DNA from: Blastococcus saxobsidens DD2
GTDB lineage: Bacteria > Actinomycetota > Actinomycetes > Mycobacteriales > Geodermatophilaceae
NCBI RefSeq assembly: GCF_000284015.1
Contig: NC_016943.1
Location: forward strand, 4,629,541-4,693,540
Reading direction: 5' to 3'
DNA length: 64,000 nucleotides
Below the pieces are notes generated by a model, which saw only the letters and a list, made by a program, of their open reading frames with translations, made no database searches and was not told the origin of the DNA. Shown piece by piece: positions 41,365 to 51,579 of this stretch (positions are counted from its first letter, which is position 1; every line of letters starts with the position of its first letter). A program made the position numbers and the translations under genes.

Positions 41365-44300
41365 TCATCGGCCGATGCCTGGGGCGCTGCCACGCCGGGC
41401 GAGGGACGGGCCGAGGCGCTCGGTCTCGGGCCGGGGGACGTCCCGCCCCGGGGCGGTCGGCCGCGGTCGCGTCGATCCGCGCTGGTCGGGGCCGGCCGCG
41501 CGCTGTGTGCGCCAGGTCTCGCGCTCGCGATCGAGCCGGTCGGGCGGCTGGGCGCGGAGAGCCGGCTCGGCGGTGAGGGCCGCGATGCGTCCCCGGGCGT
41601 CGGTCAGCTCCTGGCGGGTGGCGGCGATGTCGCGGTCGAGGTCGGTGAGCCGGCCGGCCGGGTCGGGGGTCCAGGCCGCGGACCCGAACGAGTCGAGCCG
41701 TTCGCCGCGCCGCCGGCCGGCCTCGGCCAGTGCGAGCCGGGCCTGCTCGTGCGCGTTCCTGGCGGTGTCGGCTGCGGCGCGGAGCTGGGCGTGTTCGGGG
41801 TGGGCCTGTTCGGCGGCCCGGTGGGCGGAGTCGTCGAGCGCCCTCCACAGGGCCGGGCGGTCGTCGGGCCGGTCGACAACCTTCGCGAGGTCGGTCGGGT
41901 CGGTGGGCAGGGACGGAACGTGGGGGCGCCACCGGTCGGCCCAGTCGGCGAGCTGCTCGACGGCGCGGGCCACCGCGCCTCGCCGGAGTCCAAGCCGGCC
42001 TGGGCCGTCGAGCACGGTCCTTGCCGCCGCGCGTGTAGCGGGGCGTTCGCCGTCCCAGCGAGCGAGGAGGGTGTCGCGGACCCGGTCGGCGTGGTCGGTG
42101 AGGGCCGCGCCGCTGGCTGCGGCCTGCTGCTTGGCCTGTTCGGCGGTGATCGCCGTCTGCTCACGGGCGGCCTGGAGGTTGGCCAGTTCGCCGGCGTGGG
42201 AAGCTTCGAGCGTGACCACCTCGCGCAGCGTGTCGCGCTGCGGCTCCCAGTAGGCGAGTCGCTGAAGGCAGCCCTGCTCGGCCGTCCACGCCGCATGCAG
42301 CTCGACCAGCACGTCGGCCAGCGGGAGGGATGGGGCGTAGCGGGCGGCCTCGGCGGCGGCGAGCCCGGCGGCGTGCGCGGGGCCGAGGTCGGCCCGGTCG
42401 CGGGCGAACACGGCGAGCCACTGCTCCCGCGCCTCGTCGGCGTCGGCGGCGACGAAGTGGGCGGTGTTGGTTTCCCGGCCGCGGGTCATGCCGACGTAGG
42501 CCGACGCCGCCCCGGTGTGCTCGCCGACCACCACGTGCGACGCCGTGACAGTGTCGCCCTGCACGCCGTGGGTGGTGGAGGCGTAGGCGAGCTCGACGTG
42601 CGCGGTGACGTAGTCCGCGGGCAGTATCCGCCGCCCGCCCGGGTCCGGGGTGACATTGTCGGGCCCGTTCCCGGGGACGGTGCCGGTGGGGGTGACAGCG
42701 GGGGTGACGAGCAGCCCGCCGCGGCGGCCGACGGCGGTGACCACCCAGACGTCGCGGTTGGCGACGTCGAGGTGGCGGTCGTTGCGCCGGGTGGCGATCC
42801 GGTCCCCGGCGCCGATCCGCTCGCCGGCCCCGGTGACGGCCACCGTCCGGTCATCGACCCGGCCAGCGACGATCAACCGGTCGCGGATGGCGGTGTTGAG
42901 CTCGGCGGCTTGGTCGCGGGTGTCCACCACGACGGCCACCCGGCGGCCGTCGGCATATGACGAGGCGGCGGTCGCCGCGATCGTGTCCTGCAGCGCGGCG
43001 GCGTCGGGGAACAGCTGGATCTGACCGCGGGCGAGAAGGGCGTCGAAGACGGCGCCGGGGTCCTCTCCGGTACGCATGGCCAGGGTCAGCTCGGCGTAGC
43101 CGGTGTCGGGTGTTGTGCGGCCCTTCTCGTCGGTTCGGGTGAAGCGGTGCACCGCGTCGAGAGTCAGATGTGCCGCGGGGTCGGCCTGGCTGATGGCGAG
43201 GTCCAGGACGCCGCCGCGGCCGACCGCGGACAACTGGTACCGGTCGCCGAGCAGCGCCACCGGCACCTGGCACTCGTCGGCGACGGTCAGCAGGGCGCGG
43301 GCGGTGTCCTGATCGAGCATGCCGGCCTCATCCACCAGCAGCAGATCGCCGGGCCGCAGCCGCGCTGCCTCGCTCGGCCCGGCGTAGAGCCGGCCGGTCG
43401 CCGGGTCGACCTCGCCGGCGGTGAGCCGGGTCCAACGCCCGTCGTCGTTCCAGCGCCAGCCGTGGCCGAAGGCTAGGGACGCCGCGGACCCGGCCGCCGT
43501 CCCCACCTCGCCGGCGGCCACCTTGGCCGCCTTGCGGGTGGGAGTCACCACCACCAGCCGGCGGCCCCGCGCCTCGAGCAGGCCGCGGGTGGCGGCCAGC
43601 GTGGTGGTCTTGCCCGCCCCCGCCGCGCCCTCGACCACCACCAGCCGCCGGTCACCGGCCAGCGCGGCGACCGCCGCGGCCTGACCGGCATCCAGACCGC
43701 CGGCGGGCGCCGCGCCCTCGACCGGGAGGGTCAGGTCGGTGCCCGGCACGCCGAGTGCGGCGCGGGCGGCGAGCCGGGCGGTCAGGTCGGCCTCGACGTC
43801 CAGCACCGGCTGGGAGGTCCAGGCCCGGATGTGCTCGGGCACCCCGTCGCGGTCCAGCAGCGGCAGGCAGCGGTCCATCGCGCGGGCGGTGAGGTCTTCG
43901 GCCAGCTCGATGCGCACCGCGGCGTCGGCGACGACGCCTTCGGCGGCGATTCCCCGCTCGGCCTCGCCGCGGATGTCGGCGGCGTTCCACGCCGAACGCC
44001 CGGCCGCGAGCCGGGTCAGCGCGCGCTGCACCAGCTCGTCTCGATCCAGCGCCCCGATCGGGGTGGGCGCCAGGGCGACCGGCTTGCCCGGGTCGCGGTA
44101 GCCGAGGGCGGACAGCTCGGTCCGCCAGCGTTCGCCCAGCCCGACCCCGGGCTGGGCAGTGACCTTGTCCGGGCGGCCGTCGGCCCACGCCCGGGCATCC
44201 CACGTCCGGCGCAACGCAGGGCCGGGGGATTCGCCGGGGTGCGCCGCGGTCCACTCGCGTTCGTAGCGGTCCACATTCCGGGCGATCTGCGCGTGCCGTG

Positions 44301-45028
44301 CGCTGAACGGACCCGTGTACTCGGCGAGCTCCCGTATTTCTCCCGTACCGTCCTTCCGGTAGCCGTGCGCGGCGAAGGTGGCGTTCAACTCCGGGTCACA
44401 CGCCATCGCGGCGTGCCCGATCCCGTTGACGGCGCCCAGGAAGTCGCGGACCCCGACGGTGTGCAGGCCGCGCATTTCTCCCGGCGGCGAACACCCGGGA
44501 CAGCAGCTGCAGGTGCAGGTGCCAGTGCGGGTCGTTCGCCCGGGAGGTGTAGTGCCGCACCGTGGCCGCCTCCAGCACCTCCAGCGGGACCTGCACCTGT
44601 CCGCCGCGCGGGCCGACCCGGGTGGTGGCGTGCTGCGAGAGCCAGCCGATGATCTGCTCGGCGGCCCGGTCCTGCGCCGCCTCATACGCCTCCGCGATGT
44701 CCGGGTGCAGCGCGGCGGCCAGCGACCACGTCTTCGGCCCGTTGACCACCACCTCGACGAACCGAACGGCGTGCTCGTCGCCGCGCAGCTGCCCTCGCGG
44801 CTCACCCGTCTCCGGGTTGCGGCCGGCCACCCACGTCTCGTAGCTGTCGCCGGTCAAAGGCGCCAGCTCGGCCACGCGACCATCCGTGGCGGTGAAGCGG
44901 CGGGCGATCCCGGTGCCCTCGGTGAGGTAGTAGTCGTCCGCCCGGCCGCGGTCGGCCTCCACGTAGTGCCGGGCAGCCGCCGGTGCGCCGGCGTAGACCT
45001 TCATTCCACCGTGCATTCTCAACGCCAC
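41365..45028 (-). pseudogene. MobF-type relaxase/helicase (TraA/TrwC-like), frameshifted
   Basis: An N-terminal relaxase part reads from about 45028 (MHGGMKVYAGAPAAARHYVEAD) to the histidine cluster NDPHWHLHLQLLSRVFAAG. The rest is read in another frame from EMRGLHTVGVRDFLGAVNGIGHAAM to the end. One extra base in the run at 44479-44482 separates them; removing it restores a 1220-residue protein. The helicase part is intact: VVVEGAAGAGKTTTL (Walker A), LLLVDEAGMLDQDTA (Walker B) and THGVQGDTVTASHVVV. This enzyme would nick oriT and unwind DNA during conjugal transfer. It is either a genuine mutation or a sequencing indel in a C/G run. Confidence 0.85.
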
Positions 45029-45066
45029 CCGACAATGACCAACAAGTCACCCCTAGAAACGCCGAT

Positions 45067-45105
45067 GGGCCCCGCGAAGCGGGGCCCGAGCTACCCTGAA
45101 GGTAG
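45067..45105. terminator. Two adjacent hairpins upstream of the relaxase gene
   Basis: GGGCCCCGC-GAA-GCGGGGCCC (45067-45087) is a perfect nine-base stem with a three-base loop, and CTACC-CTGAA-GGTAG (45091-45105) is a five-base stem. They lie at the relaxase upstream edge, followed on the + strand by a T-rich GTTCTTTAG. They may terminate rightward transcription or belong to the oriT or end of the element. Confidence 0.5.
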
Positions 45106-45169
45106 CATTCGTGCCGTTCTTTAGTGAAGGCTCCGGGAGGCGGTCTAACAGCTGGTAATGACGGAATAA

Positions 45170-45339
45170 GACAGAAGTGTCGAGGACGGCACCATCGAGT
45201 GCTACATGCACGGGTCCCGGTTCGACTTCGGGACCGGCCGTGCGCTGGGCCCTCCGGCCATCAAAGACGTCGCAGCCTTCCCCCCGAGATCATGGGCGAT
45301 GACGTGTACGTCGCCCTTCCAACACATCTTGAGGAGTGA
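45170..45339 (+). pseudogene. Remnant of a Rieske [2Fe-2S] ferredoxin
   Basis: From an in-frame TAA at 45167 the frame reads VEDGTIECYMHGSRFDFGTG and ALGPPAIKDVAAFP, the second half of a Rieske domain with the C-x2-H ligand pair. A missing base in the six-C run at 45280-45285 shifts the frame, after which EIMGDDVYVALPTHLEE and a stop complete the usual C terminus. The N-terminal half, with the first C-x-H ligand pair, is gone. Its loss coincides with the right edge of the integrative element. Such small Rieske proteins serve dioxygenases or Suf and nitrite-reductase systems. Confidence 0.8.
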
Positions 45340-45389
45340 GGTCAGCCACTCCCTCTGCCGAGCACCACCTCTGGCGGGAGTTGCGTCGC

Positions 45390-45826
45390 TCAACCCCTGA
45401 CCGCGGTCGTCGCGCCCAGGTGCCTCTCGGCCCAGCGGTCCACGGCATCCCATTGGGCACCGCCGAGCGTCACGAGGGCGGCCGGGAACAGGCCGAGTCG
45501 TCCATGTACATGTGCTCGGCGAGGTCGTGCAGCACGCGCAAGACGCCCGCCCGCCGCGCCTCGGCCCCTTCGGCGTCGGCCAGCTCACGCGCGACGAGTT
45601 CCTCGCTCTTCCGCAGCATCGGGAACGCCGAGCCCTCCTCGGTGGCCACGTGCGGACTCAGGACGACGAGCCGTTCGGCGAAGTGGTCGCCGGCCGCGGC
45701 ATCGTCCCCGGCGGCGAGGTGCCTGCGGATGTGCTCGCTGAGTTCGCGGAGCCGGTCGTGCTCGTCCATCAGCCGGGCGACGGGAGTGAGTTCACGGCAT
45801 CCGCAGTGGTCGCACATGTACGGCAT
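45390..45826 (-). pseudogene. Hemerythrin HHE-domain protein, frameshifted
   Basis: The ATG at 45826 (MPYMCDHCGCRELTP) begins with a Cys/His-rich lead, then the HHE pattern: ARLMDEHDRLRELSEHIRRHL, LSPHVATEEGSAFPML and LHDLAEHMYMDD. After that the frame runs into CSRPPS and stops at 45470. Adding one base near 45494-45497 restores GLFPAALVTLGGAQWDAVD and RWAERHLGATTAVRG with a stop at 45390, the normal end of this family (145 residues). The protein would bind a di-iron centre and may handle oxygen or NO. Either the gene is dead or one base was lost in sequencing. Confidence 0.82.
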
Positions 45827-46022
45827 CCCTCCGGTCGCGAGACTCGTGTCCCCCGCGGTGTGGACGGCGGTGGTCCACGCCGAAACTCGTGGAAGCGGCC
45901 GACGAGCGCAAGAGATTCCCGGCCCTGGATGACGTCCGTCACGAGCCGCTGAGACATGCACCGGCCACGTCGCCACGCCGCCGTCGCTGGCCAGAGCCGA
46001 CGTCCTCCGGCACCGTGGACAC

Positions 46023-47108
46023 GTGGCGAACGCCGGGTCCCCAGACCGCCGGCCCGGCGACGTACGGGCAACGGTCCGCGGGCTGACGCCGGGCTACTTC
46101 GCCCTGGTCATGGCGAGCGGGATCATCTCGGTCGGGATGCGGCTGGCTGGGCACGTCGCCGTGTCGGTGCTCCTGCTGGCCGTCTGCGCCGTCTCGTTCG
46201 TCGTCCTCGTGGTGCTGAACGTCTGGCGGTTGATCGCCTACCGCGATGCTGTGCGGGAGGACTTCCTCGATCCCGCACGCGGCTTCGGGTTCTTCACCTT
46301 CATCGCCGGCGGCAACGTCCTCGGCGTCCGGCTCGCCATGGACGGCCACCATGCCGCCGCAGCAGTCCTGGGGGGCGTCGGCTTCATGGCCTGGCTGTTG
46401 CTCGGCTACGTCATCCCCTGGACCGCCGTGCTGGGCCGGGCCGAACGGCCGGTGCTGACGAAGGCCAACGGCACGTGGTTCATCTGGGTGGTGGCGGGAC
46501 AGTCGGTCTCCACGTCGGCCGCGACGCTGCAGCCTGCGTTGCCCGCACTGCGCGACGCGCTGGCGGTGGTGGCGGTGTTCTCGTGGTCGGTGAGCCTGTT
46601 CCTGTATGCCGCCGTCGGCGTCATGGTGTCCGCTCGACTGCTCATCTACGAGCTGCGGCCCACCGATCTCACACCGCCGTACTGGGTGGCGATGGGCGCC
46701 AGCGCCATCACCGTGCTCGCCGGGGCACGCATCGTCGAGATGGTCGACACGCCGATGGTCGAGGCCACGCGAGGTCTGGTCGCCGGCGTCTCGGTGAGCA
46801 TCTGGGCGTTCGGCACGTGGCTGATCCCGGTCCTCGTGGCCGCCGGCTGGTGGCGGCACCACACCCACCGGGTGCCACTGCGCTACGAGCCGTCGCTGTG
46901 GAGCATGGTGTTCCCGATGGGGATGTACGCGGTCGCGGCGACCTATCTGAGCCGGGCCGACGACCTGCCGTTGGTGGGCGTCGTCGGCGCGGTCGGCATC
47001 TGGGGCGCCTTCGCGGTGTGGAGCCTCGTGCTGGCCGCGATGGTGGTCAGTGCCACCCGGGCCGGCGTCGGCTACGCCGGACGGCGCAGTGACGCGAGCA
47101 CGTACTGA
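46023..47108 (+). CDS. TDT-family transporter (TehA/SLAC1-like)
   Basis: This is a 361-residue membrane protein with about ten helices and the TDT signature TPGYFALVMASGIISVGM at the first helix. The family exports C4-dicarboxylates, tellurite, sulfite or nitrate-related anions through a SLAC1-like pore. FGFFTFIAGGNVLGVRL and the LWSMVFPMGMYAVA segment support the assignment. Here it lies between the element remnant and the nar operon, so export of an anion linked to nitrate respiration is conceivable but unproven. GTG at 46023 is taken as the start; no strong Shine-Dalgarno sequence is seen. Confidence 0.78.
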   Translation: MANAGSPDRRPGDVRATVRGLTPGYFALVMASGIISVGMRLAGHVAVSVLLLAVCAVSFVVLVVLNVWRLIAYRDAVREDFLDPARGFGFFTFIAGGNVLGVRLAMDGHHAAAAVLGGVGFMAWLLLGYVIPWTAVLGRAERPVLTKANGTWFIWVVAGQSVSTSAATLQPALPALRDALAVVAVFSWSVSLFLYAAVGVMVSARLLIYELRPTDLTPPYWVAMGASAITVLAGARIVEMVDTPMVEATRGLVAGVSVSIWAFGTWLIPVLVAAGWWRHHTHRVPLRYEPSLWSMVFPMGMYAVAATYLSRADDLPLVGVVGAVGIWGAFAVWSLVLAAMVVSATRAGVGYAGRRSDASTY

Positions 47109-47168
47109 CCTGACCGCGCGGCCGGCGAGCAATCCTGCTCGCCGCCGATTCGAGCCCGGCCCCGGCGC

Positions 47169-48395
47169 TCACGCCGTCGGGATGCGCATGCCCCAGGCCG
47201 TGTAGCACGCGGCGACCGCCGCGGTGATGGCGAGCAGCCACAGACCCGGCTGGTAGTTCCCCTGCCAGCCGTAGATGGTGCCCATCAGCAGCGGAGGCGC
47301 GAAGCCGCCCAGACCGCCGGCGGCACCGACGATGCCGGTCACCCCGCCGACTTTGCCCGGCGGGGCGACCAGCGCCACCAGCGCGAAGACAGCACCGGAG
47401 GAGGCGCCCAGGGCGGCGGCCATGGCCAGGAACGCGATCGTGCCGAGGGGTTCGAGCGACCGCTCCAGCGCCGACACCGCCGCGAAGACGGTGACGACGA
47501 CGAAGCAGACGGTCAGCACCCGGATCGGGCCGAACCGATCGGACAGGAAGCCACCGACCGGCCGCATGACCACGGCGAGTACGACGAATCCCGCCGTCCG
47601 GAAGGCGGCGTCACCGGGCGAGAGATCGAACACCGTCCGCAGGTAGGTCGGGAGGTACACGCTGAACGCGACGAAGCCGCCGAAGCCCACCGCGTACAGG
47701 AATGACAACTGCAGCGTGATGGGGAGCTTGGCCGTCTCCCACGCCCGGCGCACTGCGCTCCCGGTGGGAACCGTCCGGCCGGGCGCGTCCCGCAGCAGCA
47801 GGTAGGAGAGGACCGCGTACACGACCAGCAGCACCGCCACCACGGTGAACGGGAAGGGCACGCCGAAGGCGTCCTTGAGACCGACGGTCGTGAACGCCGC
47901 GATAGCGGTACCGGCCGTCCCCGCACCGAAGATTCCGATGGCGGTGCCGCGCTTGGCGGGTGGAAACCAGGCGTTGACCAGCGGCACGCCCACGGCGAAG
48001 GTCGTGCCACCCAGACCGAGGAAGAAGCCACCGACCACGAGCAGCAGGAACGACTCGGTGCCCAGGTAGCCGACGAACAGGACGGGCACGATCGTGAGCG
48101 CGCTCATCAGCGGGAACATCACCCGCGCGCCGAACCGGTCGGTGAGTGCGCCGACGGGGATGCGTCCGAGGGAGCCGACGATGACCGGCACGGCCACGAT
48201 GAGCGCGGTCTCCAGCGAGCTGAGTTCCAGCAGCTGGGTGTAGAGGCCGCCGAGCGGGCTGATCAGGGCCCAGGCCCAGAAGTTGACGGTGAAGCCAATG
48301 GTCGCGACGGCCAGGATGATCCAGGCCTGCCGAGGCACGGCCGCCCCGCCGGCCGGGGTGGCGGAGGATGCTTCAGGAGCCGGTGTCGCAGTCAC
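47169..48395 (-). CDS. narK: Nitrate/nitrite transporter NarK (MFS)
   Basis: This is an MFS antiporter of 408 residues with 12 predicted helices, carrying nitrate in and nitrite out. The NarK signatures GGFFLGLGGTTFAVGVPLVNAWFP and GAAGGLGGFAPPLLMG are present, as is the conserved GRIPVGALTDRFGARVMFP loop. GTG at 48395 overlaps the narI stop by four bases (GTGA), so it is the distal gene of the narGHJI-K operon. The long frame upstream of that GTG is compositional. Confidence 0.9.
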   Translation of the reverse strand: MTATPAPEASSATPAGGAAVPRQAWIILAVATIGFTVNFWAWALISPLGGLYTQLLELSSLETALIVAVPVIVGSLGRIPVGALTDRFGARVMFPLMSALTIVPVLFVGYLGTESFLLLVVGGFFLGLGGTTFAVGVPLVNAWFPPAKRGTAIGIFGAGTAGTAIAAFTTVGLKDAFGVPFPFTVVAVLLVVYAVLSYLLLRDAPGRTVPTGSAVRRAWETAKLPITLQLSFLYAVGFGGFVAFSVYLPTYLRTVFDLSPGDAAFRTAGFVVLAVVMRPVGGFLSDRFGPIRVLTVCFVVVTVFAAVSALERSLEPLGTIAFLAMAAALGASSGAVFALVALVAPPGKVGGVTGIVGAAGGLGGFAPPLLMGTIYGWQGNYQPGLWLLAITAAVAACYTAWGMRIPTA

Positions 48396-49132
48396 TTCCG
48401 GGGATCTCCCACCCGGTCCCAACCGCGCGGTGTGGCCCGGTTCCCGATGTGCGGGTCGCGGCTGCGGTAGACGATGTAGGGCCGGGTGAAGTAGCCCAGC
48501 GGCGCGCTGAACACGTGCACCAGCCGGGTGAACGGCCAGATGGCGAAGAGCACCAGTGCCGAGAGCGCGTGCAGCTGGAAGCCGAGGCCTGCCTCGCTCA
48601 TGAGCTCTGGCTGCGGGTTGAAGTAGAAGATGCTGCGGAACCACGGGGACACGGTGTCGCGGTAGTCGACGCCCTCGTGCCCGATCGCTCCGAGCACGGT
48701 GTTGCTCATCCCGAACAGGATGGTCACCGTCAGGACCAGGTACATAAACTTGTCGTTCTTGGTCGTCGCGCTGAACACCGGCCCGACGGTGCGCCGCCGG
48801 TAGATCAGGATCGCCAGCCCGACCAGGGTGCCGAATCCGGCGATCGCCCCCACCCCGATCGCCAGGGCGTGATACGCGCTCTCGGAGAGCCCCACGGCGT
48901 CGGTCCAGGACTTCGGGATGCCCAGCCCCATGACGTGTCCCATGAGCACGAACAGGATCCCGAAGTGGAACAGCGGGCTGCCCCAGCGCAGGAGCCGTCG
49001 TTCGTAGAGCTGGCTGGAGCGGGTGGTCCAGCCGAATTTGTCGTACTTGTACCGCCAGTAGTGCCCGACGACGAAGATCGCCAGGCTGACGTACGGGACG
49101 ACGACCCAGAGCAGGATCTCTACGGCGTTCAT
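48392..49132 (-). CDS. narI: Respiratory nitrate reductase gamma subunit NarI
   Basis: This is the membrane cytochrome b subunit, 246 residues and five helices, which takes electrons from menaquinol. Histidine haem ligands are placed in FHFGILFVLMGHVMGL and in LHALSALVLFAIWPFTRLVHVFSAP. The ATG overlaps the narJ stop (ATGA at 49129-49132). Its end overlaps narK. The protein is complete. Confidence 0.93.
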   Translation of the reverse strand: MNAVEILLWVVVPYVSLAIFVVGHYWRYKYDKFGWTTRSSQLYERRLLRWGSPLFHFGILFVLMGHVMGLGIPKSWTDAVGLSESAYHALAIGVGAIAGFGTLVGLAILIYRRRTVGPVFSATTKNDKFMYLVLTVTILFGMSNTVLGAIGHEGVDYRDTVSPWFRSIFYFNPQPELMSEAGLGFQLHALSALVLFAIWPFTRLVHVFSAPLGYFTRPYIVYRSRDPHIGNRATPRGWDRVGDPRK

Positions 49133-49827
49133 GCGGGGGCTCCTGCGGACGCACCGGGCGGGGGCTGGGGTATGAACTCCGGTGGCGCGAACGGCAGCGC
49201 GCCGTACGGATCGAGGCCGACGTCTTCACCGGGCGGGCCCTGCTGGGCCAGCCGCAGCACCGCCGCGCGGTCGGCGGCCTCCACCGGCGGAAGGGTGGCC
49301 GATACGGCCTGCAGCACCGCGGCGTACGGCGAGCTCCGTTCCTCCAGGGCCAGCCGGATCAGCTCGAGGCCGGGTCGGTACTCCGTCAGGAGCCGCTCAC
49401 CGCGGGCGGCGTCACCGGTCGCGGTGAACTCGAGCACGACAGCCAGGTGGTCGGGCAGTTCCTCGTCCGACAGCGTCATCCCCGCACGCGAGTACAGGTG
49501 CTTGAACTGGACCAGCGCCATGCCGCGCTTGCGGGTGTCCCCGTGCGTGAAGTAGGTCAGGTACAGGCAGCAGCGTCGCCGTAGGTCGAACGTCTCCACG
49601 TACTCGGCCTGCTGCTGCTCCAGCGGCGTGGTCTCCACGTGGTCGAGGAACCGGCCCAGCGGCCCCGCCAACTCCGCCGGCAGCGGTGCGACCGCCGCCC
49701 GCAGCAGCGGCAACCGGGCGAGCAGGTCCTCGTCCGGGTAGCCGAGGAGCAGGGACGCGGCCTGCCGGGCGGTGGCCACCTGGGCGGCGGCCGGCTCCGA
49801 CCGGCGCGACAGGAGCCGGGGGCTCAT
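49129..49827 (-). CDS. narJ: Nitrate reductase molybdenum cofactor assembly chaperone NarJ
   Basis: This is a TorD/NarJ-family chaperone of 232 residues that holds apo-NarG during Mo-cofactor insertion. The motif LDHVETTPLEQQQAEYVETFDLRRRCCLYLTYF is typical, with the HGDTRKRG turn. ATG at 49827 overlaps the narH stop by four bases. The C terminus is Pro-rich. It is complete and co-translated with narH and narI. Confidence 0.9.
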   Translation of the reverse strand: MSPRLLSRRSEPAAAQVATARQAASLLLGYPDEDLLARLPLLRAAVAPLPAELAGPLGRFLDHVETTPLEQQQAEYVETFDLRRRCCLYLTYFTHGDTRKRGMALVQFKHLYSRAGMTLSDEELPDHLAVVLEFTATGDAARGERLLTEYRPGLELIRLALEERSSPYAAVLQAVSATLPPVEAADRAAVLRLAQQGPPGEDVGLDPYGALPFAPPEFIPQPPPGASAGAPA

Positions 49828-51527
49828 GGCTTGGGATCCGTGACCGCTGGGGAGTCCGCGTCGACGCCCCCGCGACCGTCGGGACGGTCCGGGAAGAGCC
49901 CTTCCGGAGCGCCCTTGCCGTCCCAGTTGAGCAGGTTGACCCGCTGCGCCTTGTCCCCCGGTGCCGCCATGGTGTCGCTGGTCTGCCGCGCCGCGAGCAT
50001 GTGGAAGTTCTCCACTGCGATCGGGGTCGTGCCGCCCGAGGCTTCCCCGAACGGTCCCCAGCCCCCCATGCCGGGACCGTCGTCGTAGTCCAGCGAGCAG
50101 CCGCTGTCGAACTCCTCGCGCTCGGGGCCCTGTTCGGCGTGGATGGTCGGGATCACGTAGCGCTCGTCGTACTTGGCGATGGCGAGCAGCCGGTGCATGT
50201 CCTGGATGTCCTGCCCGGTCATGCCGACCGCGGTGGCGATCGACTCGTCCGCCGGCCGGCCGAGGTTCAGGTCGCGCATGTAGGCGCGCATCGCCCCGAG
50301 CTTCTTGAGCACACCGGTGACCAGGTTGGTGTCGCCGGCGGCGAACAGTTCCGCCAGGTACTCGACCGGGATCCGCAGCGATTCGATGGCGCCGAAGATG
50401 TTGCCGGCGTCCTCCCCGTCGTGCCCGGTGTCGGTGAGCGCGTCGACCACCGGGGACAGCGGCGGGATGTACCAGACCATCGGCATGGTCCGGTACTCCG
50501 GGTGCAGCGGCAGGGCCACCTCGAACTTGGTGATGAGCGAGTAGATCGGCGAGCGCTGCGCGGACTCGATCCAGTCGCGGGAGATGCCGGCCTGCTCGGC
50601 GGCGTGGATCACCTGCGGGTCGTGCGGATCCAGGATGATCGACCGCTGGGCCATGTAGAGGTCCTGGTCGTCCGGCGTGGACGCCGCCTCGAGCACCCGG
50701 TCGGCGTCGTAGAGGACGATGCCGATGTAGCGCAGCCGGCCGACGCACGTCTCCGAGCAGACCGTCGGGATGCCGACCTCGGTCCGCGGGAAGCAGAACG
50801 TGCACTTCTCGGCCTTGCCGGTGCGGTGGTTGAAGTAGACTTTCTTGTACGGGCACCCGGTGACGCACTGCCGCCAGCCGCGGCAGCGGTCCTGGTCGAC
50901 CAGGACGATCCCGTCCTCCTCCCGCTTGTAGATCGCGCCCGACGGGCAGGAGGCCGCGCACGACGGATTGATGCAGTGCTCGCAGATCCGCGGCAGGTAG
51001 AACATGTAGGTCTGCTCGAACTTCTCCTTGATCTCCGCCGAGATCTTCTTCAGGACCGGGTCGTCCTGGGTGAGCTCGGGCGCCCCACCGAGGTTGTCGT
51101 CCCAGTTGGCGCTCCACTCGATGTTCATCGGCTTGTTCGTCAGCAGCGAGCGGGGCCGCGCGACCGGGGTGTGCTCCTGGACCGGAGCGTTGGTCAAGGT
51201 CTCGTAGTCGTAGGTCCAGGGCTCGTAGTACTCCTCGATCGAGGGCAGCTTCGGGCTGGAGAAGATGGTGAGCAAGCGGGAGAGCCGGCTGCCGGTACGC
51301 AACTGAAGCTTGCCGTTCCGGCCGACCTGCCAGCCGCCCCTCCACTTCTCCTGGTCCTCGTAGGTGCGCGGGTAGCCCTGACCCGGCCGGGTCTCCACGT
51401 TGTTGAACCACACGTACTCGACGCCGCTGCGGTTGGTCCACGCCTGCTTGCAGGTGACCGAGCAGGTGTGGCACCCGATGCACTTGTCGAGGTTCATCAC
51501 CATGCCCATCTGAGCCATGACGCGCAT
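49824..51527 (-). CDS. narH: Respiratory nitrate reductase beta subunit NarH
   Basis: This is the iron-sulfur electron-transfer subunit, 567 residues, linking NarI haems to NarG. Four ferredoxin-type cysteine clusters are visible: CIGCHTCSVTCKQAW, the CEHCINPSCAASCPSGA group, CRGWRQCVTGCPYKKVYFN (the Trp marks the 3Fe-4S site) and CTFCFPRTEVG. It is full length. It starts 52 bases after the narG stop and overlaps narJ by four bases. Confidence 0.94.
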   Translation of the reverse strand: MRVMAQMGMVMNLDKCIGCHTCSVTCKQAWTNRSGVEYVWFNNVETRPGQGYPRTYEDQEKWRGGWQVGRNGKLQLRTGSRLSRLLTIFSSPKLPSIEEYYEPWTYDYETLTNAPVQEHTPVARPRSLLTNKPMNIEWSANWDDNLGGAPELTQDDPVLKKISAEIKEKFEQTYMFYLPRICEHCINPSCAASCPSGAIYKREEDGIVLVDQDRCRGWRQCVTGCPYKKVYFNHRTGKAEKCTFCFPRTEVGIPTVCSETCVGRLRYIGIVLYDADRVLEAASTPDDQDLYMAQRSIILDPHDPQVIHAAEQAGISRDWIESAQRSPIYSLITKFEVALPLHPEYRTMPMVWYIPPLSPVVDALTDTGHDGEDAGNIFGAIESLRIPVEYLAELFAAGDTNLVTGVLKKLGAMRAYMRDLNLGRPADESIATAVGMTGQDIQDMHRLLAIAKYDERYVIPTIHAEQGPEREEFDSGCSLDYDDGPGMGGWGPFGEASGGTTPIAVENFHMLAARQTSDTMAAPGDKAQRVNLLNWDGKGAPEGLFPDRPDGRGGVDADSPAVTDPKP

Positions 51528-51579
51528 CAGACGCTCCCCTTCCCCGCACTCATGGCCATTTCTGCGGCAGCCCTGGGCA

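Larger units (their letters stand above)
39728..45169. mobile_element. Eroded integrative mobilizable element
   Basis: This is a leftward block of tyrosine integrase, excisionase-like HTH and MobF relaxase-helicase with no chromosomal-type genes inside, bounded by xthA on the left and a decapitated Rieske gene on the right. It lacks replication and type IV secretion genes in the window and its relaxase carries a frameshift, so it is probably stuck. The left limit is taken as the integrase stop. The right limit is set where the Rieske remnant becomes readable (45170) and is uncertain. No attL/attR direct repeat was found by eye. Confidence 0.65.

Noticed and set aside
45206..45260. tRNA-like GGTTCGA motif near the element's right end
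   Set aside because: The sequence belongs to the Rieske coding remnant and no cloverleaf can be drawn around it; no tRNA gene was recognised in the window.
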